Source: Hymenobacter sedentarius (lineage in GTDB: Bacteria; Bacteroidota; Bacteroidia; Cytophagales; Hymenobacteraceae). Taken from it: DNA of 64,000 nt. The DNA is taken from contig NZ_CP013909.1 of assembly GCF_001507645.1 (NCBI RefSeq), forward strand, positions 1,116,001 through 1,180,000, read 5' to 3'. The notes below the pieces were generated by a model. It saw nothing but the letters and a program-made list of their open reading frames with translations, ran no database searches and was not told the DNA's origin. Below are positions 34,743 to 43,699 of this stretch, piece by piece. The stretch's first letter is position 1, and every line of letters begins with the position of its first letter. A program made the translations under genes and the position numbers.

Positions 34743-35645
34743 ATGGCAAACAGAGGAAATTCCAGCCAGCATGCGGAAGCTGGCCGTAGAGGCGGCTTGG
34801 CTAGCCACAGCCACCGCCAAGCCGCCAGCCACCACAGCGAGGCGGCCCGCCACCACCATGCCGCCGCCGACAGCTACGACGAAGGCAACCCGGAGCGCAG
34901 TGCCTTGCACGCCCAAATGGCCCGTGGCCATGCCAGTGAAGCCCGCTCGCATAGCAAGCAAGCCAACCGCAGCTACGTGAGTGACTACGGCGTGGGCCGC
35001 GGTTTTGCGAGCATGGACCGCGACCGGCAGCGCGAGATTTCGTCGCTGGGCGGCCGCGCCAGCCACGTCGGCCGTGGCTTCGACTACGACGAGCGCGAGG
35101 AAGAGCAGCGGGGCGGTGGCCGCGGCTTCGCCAGCATGGACCCCGAGCGCCGGCGTGAAATCGCCGCCATGGGCGGCCGCGCCAGCCACCGCGGCAACCG
35201 CGACTACGACGAGCGCGAGAACGACTATCGGGACCGCGACCGGGACTACGACGAGCGCGACGAAGACCAACGCGGTAGTGGCCGCGGCTTTGCGAGCATG
35301 GACCGCGACCGGCAACGGGAGATTTCGTCGCTGGGCGGCCGCGCCAGCCACGGCGACCGCGACTATGATGAGCGCGAGGAAGAGCAGCGGAGCGGCGGCC
35401 GCGGCTTTGCCAGCATGGACCCCGAGCGCCAGCGCGAAATCGCCGCCATGGGCGGCCGCGCCAGCCACGGCGGCCGTGAGAACGAGCGGCGGGGCAGCAC
35501 CCGCGTTCGTGACCGTGAGGAAGAGCAGCGGGGCAACGGCCGGGGCTTCGCCGGCATGGACCCCGAGCGCCAGCGCGAGATTGCAGCCATGGGCGGCCGC
35601 GCCAGCCACGGCGGCCGTGGCTCCGACCAAGGCGATGGCCAGTAA
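34743..35645 (+). CDS. KGG-repeat stress protein, five-repeat, intrinsically disordered
   Basis: 300 very hydrophilic residues rich in Arg, Asp, Glu, Gly and His. Five copies of a 22-residue unit of the KGG family (GFASMDPERQREIAAMGGRASH) occur at ~87-108, 128-149, 182-203, 221-242 and 268-289, separated by acidic/basic DYDEREEEQR linkers. The N-terminal ~80 residues (His/Ala/Ser-rich, AEAGRRGGLASHSHRQAASH) contain a degenerate form. KGG proteins are stress-induced, spore- or desiccation-linked hydrophilins. In this gene the KGG core is R-G-G/G-G-R, mostly Arg for Lys. Start ATG at 34743. Confidence 0.85.
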   Translation: MANRGNSSQHAEAGRRGGLASHSHRQAASHHSEAARHHHAAADSYDEGNPERSALHAQMARGHASEARSHSKQANRSYVSDYGVGRGFASMDRDRQREISSLGGRASHVGRGFDYDEREEEQRGGGRGFASMDPERRREIAAMGGRASHRGNRDYDERENDYRDRDRDYDERDEDQRGSGRGFASMDRDRQREISSLGGRASHGDRDYDEREEEQRSGGRGFASMDPERQREIAAMGGRASHGGRENERRGSTRVRDREEEQRGNGRGFAGMDPERQREIAAMGGRASHGGRGSDQGDGQ

Positions 35646-35704
35646 CATGCTCCCGGCTAGCTAGGACCACTGCCTACTGCTGCGGGGGTCCTGCAAGCAT
35701 GGAA

Positions 35705-35735
35705 AAGCCCGGAACGTCTGACGTTCCGGGCTTTT
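35705..35735 (+). terminator. Intrinsic terminator of the KGG-repeat gene
   Basis: Perfect 12-bp arms AAGCCCGGAACG (35705-35716) and CGTTCCGGGCTT (35722-35733) with a 5-nt loop and a short T run. Confidence 0.8.
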
Positions 35736-35832
35736 GGTTTTCAAAGTAGCTACGGGAATAAGATGGTCGCTGCGTGCTGTTACGAAGCGTGGCCCAAGCC
35801 ACTCCACTCTGCAAGGCGTAGCGCAAGGGGGC

Positions 35833-36252
35833 TTACTTTTTCTGCTGCAGCGCCTGCCAGGCACCGGTAGACCACAGGGCCCAGGCCATCAGCACGGGCT
35901 GAAAAAACAGGCGGCCCAACCGCTTAGCACCGGTGTCGAGGCCAAAGGCGGAAATATGGTGGGTGTACTGGTGCACGTTGCCGGGAAACACGGCTGCGTA
36001 GAACGCGGCCAGGCCCAGTCCCATCGCGACCCGGTGCCGCTGGACGAGCAGCAGCGCCAGCCCCAGCCCAATCTCGACCACACCCGATAGCAGCACCACG
36101 GTGTCCTTGTTCAGCGGGACAAAATCGGGCACCTGCGCCTGAAAATCCTGCCGGGCAAAGGTGAGGTGCCCCGTGCCGGCCACTACCATAAAGGTGCCCA
36201 GCAGTCCGCGGGCCACGTTTTGCCAGGTTGTCGTGTGGGGTTGGTTGAGCAT
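35833..36252 (-). CDS. DoxX-like small membrane protein
   Basis: 139 residues with four hydrophobic segments: ARGLLGTFMVVAGTGHLTF, VVLLSGVVEIGLGLALLL, MGLGLAAFYAAVFPGNV, and FFQPVLMAWALWSTGAW. The GTGHLTF motif near the start and YAAVFPGNVHQY in the third span fit the DoxX/MauE group of inner membrane proteins. Exact function unknown; some relatives are tied to sulfur or redox chemistry. The gene is followed on the left by the KGG terminator. Confidence 0.8.
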   Translation of the reverse strand: MLNQPHTTTWQNVARGLLGTFMVVAGTGHLTFARQDFQAQVPDFVPLNKDTVVLLSGVVEIGLGLALLLVQRHRVAMGLGLAAFYAAVFPGNVHQYTHHISAFGLDTGAKRLGRLFFQPVLMAWALWSTGAWQALQQKK

Positions 36253-36325
36253 GGCTTTTTGCGGGATTGGTCGAAAGCTTGGCTATACGGTGGGCGCCTC
36301 CTAGGGTATATTATCCCTTCGCTTG

Positions 36326-36489
36326 GAACCTCACCCCCGGCCCCTTTCCAAAAGAGAGGGGAGCCACGGCACAAGAACTAGTTCAATTTTAAATGAAAAG
36401 GCCCAGCTCAAGTGAATTGGGCCTTTTTTCTTTCAATCAATTACCGTTCGGCTCCCCTCTCTTTTGGAGAGGGGCCGGGGGTGAGGTTC
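36326..36489. repeat. Nested inverted repeat, family B, copy 2
   Basis: Outer arms of 40 bp (36326-36365 and 36450-36489), starting GAACCTCACCCCCGGCCCCT, almost perfectly complementary. An inner hairpin lies in the loop. It is homologous to the element at 8792. It is the only feature of the gap between the DoxX-like gene and polA. Confidence 0.9.
36394..36431. terminator. Intrinsic terminator inside repeat B2
   Basis: GGCCCAGCTCAA / GTGAATTGGGCC stem (36400-36423, imperfect) with an A run before and a T run after, so it can serve either strand. It is downstream of polA on the - strand. Confidence 0.75.
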
Positions 36490-36550
36490 ACGCGAGCGAG
36501 ATACCAGTTACCATCGGCATGAGGGCTTTTAAGCTGGCTATGCGCTGTTC

Positions 36551-39436
36551 CTAGTGCGCTTGCAGCCAGTTATCGCCGGTGCCTACTTCCACCTCTAGCG
36601 GCACACCGCGAGGCAGCAGCAGCGCATGGGTCATCAGCTCCTTGATTTTGGGGGTGATGTAGGCCACTTCCTCTTTCACAGCGTCGAACACCAATTCGTC
36701 GTGCACCTGCAGAATCATGCGGGTTTGGAGCTTCTCTTCGCGCAGCCAGTGGTAGATGTTAATCATGGCCATCTTGATGATGTCGGCGGCCGTGCCCTGA
36801 ATAGGGGCGTTGATGGCGTTGCGCTCGGTGTAGCCGCGTAGCGTGGCGTTGCGCGAGTTGATGTCGCGCAGGTAGCGGCGGCGCTTGAGCAGCGTTTCGG
36901 CGTACTCCAGCTCGCGGGCCTTGTTGATGCTCTCGTCCATGAACTGCTTCACCGACGGGAATTCCTGGAAGTAGGTCTCGATGATGTCGGTAGCTTCCTT
37001 GCGGCCGATGCCGATACGTTGGGCCAGGCCAAAGGCCGAAATGCCGTAGATGATGCCAAAGTTGACGGTTTTGGCCTTGCGGCGCATGTCGCTGTCCACT
37101 TCCTCAATCGGCACTTTGAAGACTTTGCTGGCCGTGCTGGCGTGAATATCGAGCCCTTGGCGGAAGGCTTCAATCATGGTCTTGTCGCCGGAGAAGTCGG
37201 CCATGATGCGCAGTTCCACCTGCGAGTAGTCGGCCGCCAGCAGCACGTGGTTTTCGTCGCGCGGCACGAAGGCCTTGCGGATTTCCCGGCCCTTTTCCGT
37301 GCGAATGGGGATGTTCTGCAGGTTGGGGTTGGTGCTGCTCAGGCGGCCGGTAGCGGTCACGGCCTGGTTGAAGTTGGTGTGCACGCGGCCGTCGGCCACG
37401 CACACCAGCTGGGGCAGCGCCTCCACATAGGTCGAGCGCAGCTTGGTGAGCTGGCGGTACTCCAGAATAAGGGCCACGATGGGGTTGTCGGCGGCCAAAA
37501 GGCTCAGGATTTCCTCGCCGGTGGCGTATTGGCCGGTCTTGGTTTTCTTAATTTTGCCGCCCCCAATCTGCATTTTATCAAACAGCACCTCGCCCAACTG
37601 CTTCGGAGAGCCGATATTGAACTCCTGCCCGGCTTCGCGGAAAATCTGGGTTTCCAGCTCCGAAATGTAGCCCTGCAGCTCGGCCGAGTACTCGTTCATG
37701 GCGTTGGAATCAATCCGCACGCCCTCGTACTCGATGCTAGAGAGCACCGGCACCAGCGGGTTTTCCACGTCGTTGAGCAAGCCCAGCAGCCCAAGGTCTT
37801 GTAGCATGGGCTCGAACACGTGCTTGAGCTGCAGGGTCACGTCGGCGTCTTCGCAGGCGTAATCCTTCACCTCGGCGGGCGGGATGTCGGCCATGGTTTT
37901 CTGCTTCTTGCCCTTGGGCCCAATCAGCTCAAGAATGGAAACCGGCGAGTAGTGCAGATAGGTTTCGGCCAGCACGTCCATGTTGTGGCGCATGTCGGGC
38001 TCGATGAGGTAGTGGGCCAGCATGGTGTCGAACAGCTGGCCGCTCACCTCCACGTTGTAGTGCCGCAGAATAGTGAGGTCGTACTTCACGTTCTGCCCAA
38101 TTTTGAGAATGTGCTCGGCCTCGAAAAACGGGCAGAACTCGTCCACAATGGCCTGGGCGGCTTGCTCATCATCCGTCGGCACGGGCACGTAGTAGGCCTC
38201 GCCCGGCAGCCAGCAGAAGCTCAGCCCCACGAGCCGCGCCGTCATGATGTCCAGCCCGGTGGTTTCGGTGTCGAAGCTGACCTCGGTTTGCTGCAACAGG
38301 AAGCCCAACAGCATCTTGCGCAGCTCGGGCGTGTCAATCAAATGGTACTGGTAGGGGACGTCTTCCAGGCGCTTGCGCGGGCCGCTGGGCGCGCCGTAGC
38401 GGCCGGTTTCGCCTTCCTCGGCGGCGATGGCAATGGCTTCGTCGCCGGGGTTGGCAAAGAGCGAGGCCTGGCCGGCCGCCACCCGCGGGCGCCGGGCGCC
38501 GGTGGTGCCGGGCTTGGCCACGCTGGCCGGGGTGCGGGGCGGGCCGCCGCTAAGCACCCGGGCCGCAAGCTGCCGGAATTCCAGCTCGTCGAACAGCTCG
38601 CGCAGCTTGGCTTCGTCGGGGGCATCAAGCACCAGCGCGTCGGGCTCGAAGGGCAGCGGCACGTTCACGTGAATGGTAGCCAGCTCCTTGCTCATCAGGC
38701 CCTGCTCGGCAAAGTTGCGCACGTTTTCCTGCTGCTTGCCCTTGAGCTGGTCCACGTTGGCCAGCAGGTTTTCCACCGAGCCGTACTGCTTTATCAGGGC
38801 CTTGGCCGTCTTTTCGCCGATACCGGGAATGCCGGGAATGTTGTCGGAGGCGTCGCCCTGCAAGCCCAGAATATCAATCACCTGCTCCACCCGCTCAATT
38901 TCGAAGCGGGCCAGCACGTGGTCGACGTCCAGTATTTCGGCCGCGTTGCCCATGAAGGCCGGGCGGTAGATTTTGATGTGCTCCGTCACCAGCTGGCAGT
39001 AGTCCTTGTCGGGCGTCATCATGTACACCTCAAAGCCCTGGGCCTCGGCCCGTTGGGCCAGGGTGCCAATCACGTCGTCGGCCTCAAAGCCGTCGAGCAT
39101 CAGCACCGGAATGTGGAAGGCCTGGATGATTTTCTTGATGTAGGGAATGGCGATGCCGATGTCTTCGGGCATGGCCTGGCGCTGGGCCTTGTAGGCCGCA
39201 AATTGGTCGTGGCGGAAGGTCTTCTTCGGGCCGTCAAAGCACACCCCGATGTGGGTGGGCTTCTCCTTTTGCAGCACCTCCACCAGCGTGTTGGTGAAGC
39301 CGAGCACGGCGCCCGTGTTCATGCCCTTGGAGTTGATGCGCGGGTTTTTGCTGAACGCGAAGTGCGAGCGGTAAATCAGCGCAAAGGCGTCGAGCAGGAA
39401 GAGTTTTTTGGCAGGAGCGGCGGGTTGGTCAGGCAT
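36551..39436 (-). CDS. polA: DNA polymerase I
   Basis: 961 residues from the ATG at 39436. The 5' nuclease domain (~1-300) has LFLLDAFALIYRSHFAF, VCFDGPKKTFRHDQF, LDGFEADDVIGTLA and a helix-hairpin-helix GIPGIGEKTAKALI. The 3'-5' exonuclease region keeps its acidic residues (VSFDTETTGLD, and CEDADVTLQLKHVF). Polymerase motifs are A (LLAADYSQVELRI), B (RRKAKTVNFGIIYGISAFGLA) and C (LQVHDELVFDAV). All three activities look intact. An Ala/Pro/Arg-rich insert lies at ~340-390 between the first two domains. It is followed by terminator/repeat B2. Confidence 0.98.
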   Translation of the reverse strand: MPDQPAAPAKKLFLLDAFALIYRSHFAFSKNPRINSKGMNTGAVLGFTNTLVEVLQKEKPTHIGVCFDGPKKTFRHDQFAAYKAQRQAMPEDIGIAIPYIKKIIQAFHIPVLMLDGFEADDVIGTLAQRAEAQGFEVYMMTPDKDYCQLVTEHIKIYRPAFMGNAAEILDVDHVLARFEIERVEQVIDILGLQGDASDNIPGIPGIGEKTAKALIKQYGSVENLLANVDQLKGKQQENVRNFAEQGLMSKELATIHVNVPLPFEPDALVLDAPDEAKLRELFDELEFRQLAARVLSGGPPRTPASVAKPGTTGARRPRVAAGQASLFANPGDEAIAIAAEEGETGRYGAPSGPRKRLEDVPYQYHLIDTPELRKMLLGFLLQQTEVSFDTETTGLDIMTARLVGLSFCWLPGEAYYVPVPTDDEQAAQAIVDEFCPFFEAEHILKIGQNVKYDLTILRHYNVEVSGQLFDTMLAHYLIEPDMRHNMDVLAETYLHYSPVSILELIGPKGKKQKTMADIPPAEVKDYACEDADVTLQLKHVFEPMLQDLGLLGLLNDVENPLVPVLSSIEYEGVRIDSNAMNEYSAELQGYISELETQIFREAGQEFNIGSPKQLGEVLFDKMQIGGGKIKKTKTGQYATGEEILSLLAADNPIVALILEYRQLTKLRSTYVEALPQLVCVADGRVHTNFNQAVTATGRLSSTNPNLQNIPIRTEKGREIRKAFVPRDENHVLLAADYSQVELRIMADFSGDKTMIEAFRQGLDIHASTASKVFKVPIEEVDSDMRRKAKTVNFGIIYGISAFGLAQRIGIGRKEATDIIETYFQEFPSVKQFMDESINKARELEYAETLLKRRRYLRDINSRNATLRGYTERNAINAPIQGTAADIIKMAMINIYHWLREEKLQTRMILQVHDELVFDAVKEEVAYITPKIKELMTHALLLPRGVPLEVEVGTGDNWLQAH

Positions 39437-39440
39437 AGTG

Positions 39441-39474
39441 CGAAGGTACGGGCGTTGGCTGTAGAAGGGTACAA
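39441..39474 (-). promoter_or_regulatory. Possible promoter just upstream of polA
   Basis: On the - strand, TTG (39472-39474) is followed after 23 nt by TACCTTCG (39441-39448, one mismatch to TAnnTTTG). If used, the transcript would begin almost at the start codon (leaderless). Confidence 0.3.
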
Positions 39475-39587
39475 CAGCCGGCAGGCACTTCGCCAGGATT
39501 GGGCCGGCAGGCGGTTGGGCTACCGCAGGCGGGTTGTAGCGCGGAGCCTGGAACTCGCGCTGCGTTACCACTCCCAGCTTTATAAGC

Positions 39588-39660
39588 TCTCAGTCATTGG
39601 TTGTCAGCTGTCAGCACATGATTAATCCCTTGCCTGACAACTGGCAACAAGCAACTGACA
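39588..39660. repeat. Imperfect 27-bp inverted repeat with CTGTCAG words
   Basis: Left arm 39588-39614 and right arm 39634-39660 are complementary at roughly 20 of 27 positions, with 19 nt between. The words TTGTCAGCTGTCAG and CTGACAACTGGCAACA are typical of small dispersed palindromes. It lies between polA and the end of the LytTR gene. Confidence 0.6.
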
Positions 39661-39728
39661 ACCCGCTTACTTTTGAACAGCTACTTCGTTTGGGACTACC
39701 GCTTGGCCCAGGCCCGCGCTGCCTGCGC

Positions 39729-40439
39729 CTAAATGCGCTGCAGGCCCTTGTAAAACCCGTCCTGGTACGACTTGCCGATGGGCACAAAGTGCCCGCCGCG
39801 CAGGTTGGCCGTGTTGTCTTCGATGGACTCGATGTGCTGGGTGTTGAGCAGGTAGCTGCGGTGCACCCGGATGAAATTGGGGAAGGTGCTCAGGCGGGCT
39901 TCCAAGGCCTTGAGCGTGGTGTACACGATGTGCTTCTGCTTGGCCGTCACGATGTTGACGTAGTCGGACAGGGCCTCCACGTACAGCACGTCGTCGAAGT
40001 TGATGCGCACCATGCGGCTGTTCACCTTCACAAACAAGTCCGTGTTGGCGGGGCCGTCGGCGGCCGCTGGGGCGGGGCTGGTGGCCCGGCGCGACTGCAC
40101 CCGTTCCACGGCCTGCGTGAAGCGCCCAAACTCGAAGGGCTTCACCAGGTAGTCGGTCACGCGCAGCTCAAACGCATCCACCGCGAAGTCCTGGCGGCCG
40201 GTGGTGATGATAACCTCCGGCGGGTCGGTGAGCACGCGCAGCAGGTCCAGGCCGCTGAGGTGGGGCATCTCAATGTCCAGAAACAGCACGTCTACCTTGT
40301 GGCCCTCGCGGAAGTAGGCCAGCCCGGCAATGCCATCCGCCAACGATACCTCCAGCTGGAGGTTGGGGGAAAGCTCGATGTAGTGCTCGAGAGTCAGACG
40401 ATTAATCTCGTCATCATCAATGATGGCGCATGTTAACAT
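39729..40439 (-). CDS. LytTR family response regulator
   Basis: 236 residues from the ATG at 40439. Residues ~1-120 are a receiver domain: CAIIDDDEINR (acidic pocket), phospho-Asp in DVLFLDIEMPHLSGLDLL, and Lys in DYLVKPFEF. Residues ~140-236 form the LytTR DNA-binding domain: FVKVNSRMVRINFDDVLYVEALSDYVNIVT, FIRVHRSYLLNTQHI and VPIGKSYQDGFY. No sensor kinase lies next to it, so its partner is elsewhere. It is 55 bp downstream of kmo on the same strand and may share its transcript. Confidence 0.93.
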   Translation of the reverse strand: MLTCAIIDDDEINRLTLEHYIELSPNLQLEVSLADGIAGLAYFREGHKVDVLFLDIEMPHLSGLDLLRVLTDPPEVIITTGRQDFAVDAFELRVTDYLVKPFEFGRFTQAVERVQSRRATSPAPAAADGPANTDLFVKVNSRMVRINFDDVLYVEALSDYVNIVTAKQKHIVYTTLKALEARLSTFPNFIRVHRSYLLNTQHIESIEDNTANLRGGHFVPIGKSYQDGFYKGLQRI

Positions 40440-40494
40440 AGGAAGGAACGAAGAGCGAGTAGAACGCAAATATGGCGAGCGGTGAGTTAACTCC

Positions 40495-41892
40495 TCACCC
40501 TACTGTTAAGGGTTGATGCTGGCCGGCCATTTCCTGCCGCACCAGCTCCTGCACGGCCGGCTGGTCGAAGTCGGCTTCGGTTTGAATGTGGGGCATGAGG
40601 CGGGCCATGATGGCATCCTGGCGCTGGCCGGCGGCCCAGGCCTCGGCGTAGGGCGTGTGCGAAAACGTAACCTGCGAATACAGCGGCGTCCAGCGGCCGG
40701 GGTACTGGCTGGCAATCCGGGCCTCAATCTTCTTCTGCAGCAGAAAGCGCGGGTCGGCCACGCGGTCGCGCATTTCGGTGAAGTTGTACAGCGCCAGGTC
40801 GGCCATGGCGTCGGTGTTGGGCTTGCGCTGGGCCTGGAACTCGCTGAAAATGGTGGGCCAGGCGGCATCGCCGTACCGGTCGAGCAGGGCGTTGAGCACG
40901 CTGCAGTCTTCGAAGCCGGCGTTCATGCCCTGCCCGTAAAAGGGCACGATGGCGTGCGACGCATCGCCGAGCAGCAGCACGTCATCGTCGTGCTTCCACG
41001 GAAAGCAGCGAATGGTGACCAGCGAGCCAGTGGGGTGTTCAAAAAACTCCTGCGTGAGCGCCGGCATCAGCGGCACGGCATCGGGAAACACGCGGGTGAA
41101 AAAGGCCGTCACGTCGGCTGGCGTTTGCAGGGCGGCGAAGCTCTCGGGCCCTTCGTAGGGAAAAAATAGCGTGCAATTGAACGAACCGTCGAGGTTGGGC
41201 AGCGCAATCATCAGGTACTGCCCGCGGGGCCAGATGTGCAGGGCATTTTTCTCCAGCTTCCACGCGCCCTGGGGGCCGGCTTCGATGGTGAGCTCCTTGT
41301 AGCCGTACTCCAGGTAGTGCTGCGAGTAGTCGTAGCGGTCGGTTTTCTGCAGGGCGCTGCGCACCGCCGAAAACGCGCCGTCGGTGCCAAACAGGCGGCT
41401 GTAGGGCTCTGTGTGCTCCTGCTGCGTGGCCGTGTCGAGCAGGTGCAGCTGCTGGGCCTTCAGGTCGATGCCCAGGCACTGCTGGCCGAAGTGCAGGCGC
41501 ACGTTGGGCTGGGCCTCGGCCAGGTCGAGCAAGCGGCGGTTGAGGTGGCCGCGGTTCACGGAGTAAATGGCCTGGTCGGCCTGGCCGTAGGGCTGGCGCG
41601 TGAGGTTGCCCTGCACGTCGTGCATCACCCGGCCGGTCATCGGAATGCCCACCTGGCGAATGTCGTCGGCCACGCCCACGCCCTCCAGGGCCCGCCAGCC
41701 ACGGTCCGACAAGGCCAGGTTGATGGAGCGGCCCTCCTGGAAGCCGGCCCGGCGCGGGTCGGCGCGGCGCTCAAACACCTGCACCGGGTGCCCGCGCCGC
41801 GCCAAGTACAACGACAGCAAGGAGCCCACCAGGCCCGCTCCCATCACGGTAAGCGGTTCGGCGGTGGGCAACGACGGGGCAACAGCGGACAT
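40495..41892 (-). CDS. kmo: Kynurenine 3-monooxygenase
   Basis: 465 residues from the ATG at 41892. A FAD- and NADPH-dependent enzyme that hydroxylates L-kynurenine to 3-hydroxykynurenine. The dinucleotide-binding motif is VMGAGLVGSLLSLYLARRGHPVQVFERR at the N terminus. EGRSINLALSDRGWRAL and GRVMHDVQG follow and are typical of KMO. The second FAD motif is LLLGDASHAIVPFYGQGMNAGFEDC. The C terminus (FLLQKKIEARIASQYPGRWTPLYSQVTFSHTPYAEA) is the KMO type. Other kynurenine pathway genes follow at 45-49 kb and 63.7 kb. Confidence 0.96.
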   Translation of the reverse strand: MSAVAPSLPTAEPLTVMGAGLVGSLLSLYLARRGHPVQVFERRADPRRAGFQEGRSINLALSDRGWRALEGVGVADDIRQVGIPMTGRVMHDVQGNLTRQPYGQADQAIYSVNRGHLNRRLLDLAEAQPNVRLHFGQQCLGIDLKAQQLHLLDTATQQEHTEPYSRLFGTDGAFSAVRSALQKTDRYDYSQHYLEYGYKELTIEAGPQGAWKLEKNALHIWPRGQYLMIALPNLDGSFNCTLFFPYEGPESFAALQTPADVTAFFTRVFPDAVPLMPALTQEFFEHPTGSLVTIRCFPWKHDDDVLLLGDASHAIVPFYGQGMNAGFEDCSVLNALLDRYGDAAWPTIFSEFQAQRKPNTDAMADLALYNFTEMRDRVADPRFLLQKKIEARIASQYPGRWTPLYSQVTFSHTPYAEAWAAGQRQDAIMARLMPHIQTEADFDQPAVQELVRQEMAGQHQPLTVG

Positions 41893-42440
41893 AAGCAAAG
41901 AAAAGATGGGACAGCGAAGCTACTACGCGCACTGCGCCCAGGCTGTTGAACGTTAAGACAATTGCATATTCAGGTCCCTGAAGAAAGCGCTGCCATTGTG
42001 TTCATCGCGCACCCGACCCAGTTTGTCGAGTGCTTGGCGGTTTTTGGCGCAAATGGCACGAATGAAGCAACCGTACGGTGACCTTTGACGAATTGGGATT
42101 AAATCAAAGTATAGCCATGACACATTTTCGGTTCCGTTTCAAGCGGATGGGGTACATGCGGTGGCGCTTACGCACCGGGAGCCGCCAGGCTTTTCCGGTG
42201 GCGGCGGCTTATCCCGTTTCCACCACGGCGCCGTGGTGGCGCACGGTGCCGGTAGTGGTAGCGTTTGGGCCCGAAACCAAGGTGATGGAAGTCGGGGGGC
42301 TGATGATGTGCAAGGGCGATGCGCCCCAGATAGGTGGACACCCAGATATTAGATACTAAGTATTTACAAATTAGAACTTTGTTAGGTTGATAAAGCGGCA
42401 GCTAGGATACTAATAGATGGTAATATGCGGGAATAAGAAG
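41893..42440. other. Intergenic region, 548 bp, between kmo and the receptor relic
   Basis: Contains a short open frame at 42078-42359 with no family resemblance and no start context. The right part (42350-42430) is AT-rich. No terminator or clear promoter pair was seen. Confidence 0.5.
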
Positions 42441-43628
42441 GTAGTTCTGCTGCCTGCTCTTTTAAATTTCCCTACAAGCGTCTCCTTTACATTATTTTAC
42501 TGCTATGTCTTTTACTACCGCTCGGTAGCCGGGCCCAGGGCCCGCAAACCATCAGCGGCGCGGTGCAAACCGAAGCCGGCACGGCCCTGCCCGGGGCTAC
42601 GGTCATTATCAAGGGCGCCTACACCGGGGCAGCTGCAACGAAAAAGGGCAGTTTCAGATTAAATCGGATTTTTCGAAGGGGCCGCTGGTTTTGTCCGTGT
42701 CGTTTGTCGGCTACGAAACCCAGGAGCTGCCGCTCACTGACTCCAACCATGCCCGCACCGTCACGCTCCGGCCCAGCGCTGTGCTCGACCAAGAGGTAGT
42801 AGCTGCTTCCCGCGTGGAAGAAAACATTGGCCAGGTGCCCGTAACGGTGGAAAAGCTCAACCTGCGCCAGGTAGAGCTGATTAACACGGCCGACCTAGTG
42901 GCTGGCCTGGGCCGCTTCAAGGGCATCGACATCAGCAGCTCCAGCCTGCTCACCTCCAGCTTCAGTACCTGGGGCTTCAACTCCTCGCGCTCGGAGCGCG
43001 TGATTCAGCTGGCTGACTACATGGACACCCAGGTGCCCAGCCTGAGCAGCAACTTCGGCAACCTGCTGGGCATGCCGGTGCTCGACGTGGCCAGCGTGGA
43101 AATTGTGCTACCACGGCCCAGATTAGCGCCGCGGCCGGTGGACGCTTCCAGAACACCGCCCTCAACACGCGCGTGATTCAGATTGCCAGCAACGTCGACC
43201 AGCGCGTGCAAAGCCACGGCGCGGGCCTCACCTTGGCCTACGCTGTAGCGCCGGCCCTGACGCTGAACGGCAACTACAGCTACAAATACCTCATTACGAA
43301 ATAATTAAAGGCCGTAAAGTAGTCGTTCTTCAACACCCCCCGCCACAAGTTCTACCTGGGCTTCGGCGGCCAGGCGCTGGACCGCAAGTTGAGCTACAAC
43401 GTGAACTACCGCTGGGTAGCGGCCTTCCTCTACGAGTATACTTTCGCCACCGGCACCGTGCCCCAGGCCCAAACCATGGCCGCGCAGGTGGGCTACACCC
43501 TCAAGAGCCTGCACACCACCCTGCAGGCCGGCGCTACCAACTTGTTCGATGCCCCCAACCTGCAGGTGTACGGCGCGCCCAGCATCGGTCGCATTGGCTA
43601 CGTTGGGCTGCTGTTCGACATCAAGTAA
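42441..43628 (+). pseudogene. Degraded SusC/TonB-dependent receptor-like gene
   Basis: Pieces of one large outer membrane receptor can be read in three frames. A signal peptide-like stretch (LLYIILLLCLLLPLG, near 42480-42525) has no start codon. A CarboxypepD_reg-like beta-sandwich follows (ISGAVQTEAGTALPGATVII), then a frameshift near 42640 (EKGQFQIKSDFSKGPLVLSV). The plug domain runs to about VASVEIVL (43110) and is cut there. Next comes a barrel fragment (TAQISAAAGGRFQNTALNTR) with a stop at about 43304, then the last strands ending YVGLLFDIK. Most of the barrel is missing. Normal members are ~900-1000 residues; here ~380 remain. Not functional as a receptor. Confidence 0.85.
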
Positions 43629-43646
43629 TTAATCTCTGCGCTTCAC

Positions 43647-43682
43647 AAAAAGCCCCGGCCTGCAATCAGGCCGGGGCTTTTT
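43647..43682. terminator. Strong bidirectional terminator
   Basis: Perfect 16-bp arms (43647-43662 and 43667-43682) with a CAAT loop; the stem core is GCCCCGGCCTG, flanked by A and T runs. It separates the receptor relic from the alkB-like gene, which converge. Confidence 0.9.
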
Positions 43683-43699
43683 GTTGGTTGAGCCGGAGG

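Noticed and set aside
34731..35648. 305-residue Ala/Val-rich frame opposite the KGG gene
   Set aside because: Antisense shadow of the repeat gene; the sense frame has the KGG motif with correct periodicity.
37820..39625. 601-residue open frame on the + strand across polA
   Set aside because: Antisense to polA, which has all polymerase motifs; the product is Val/Leu/Gly/His-rich without structure.
42078..42359. 93-residue open frame before the receptor relic
   Set aside because: Arg/Trp/Val-rich with no family resemblance and no promoter or terminator around it.
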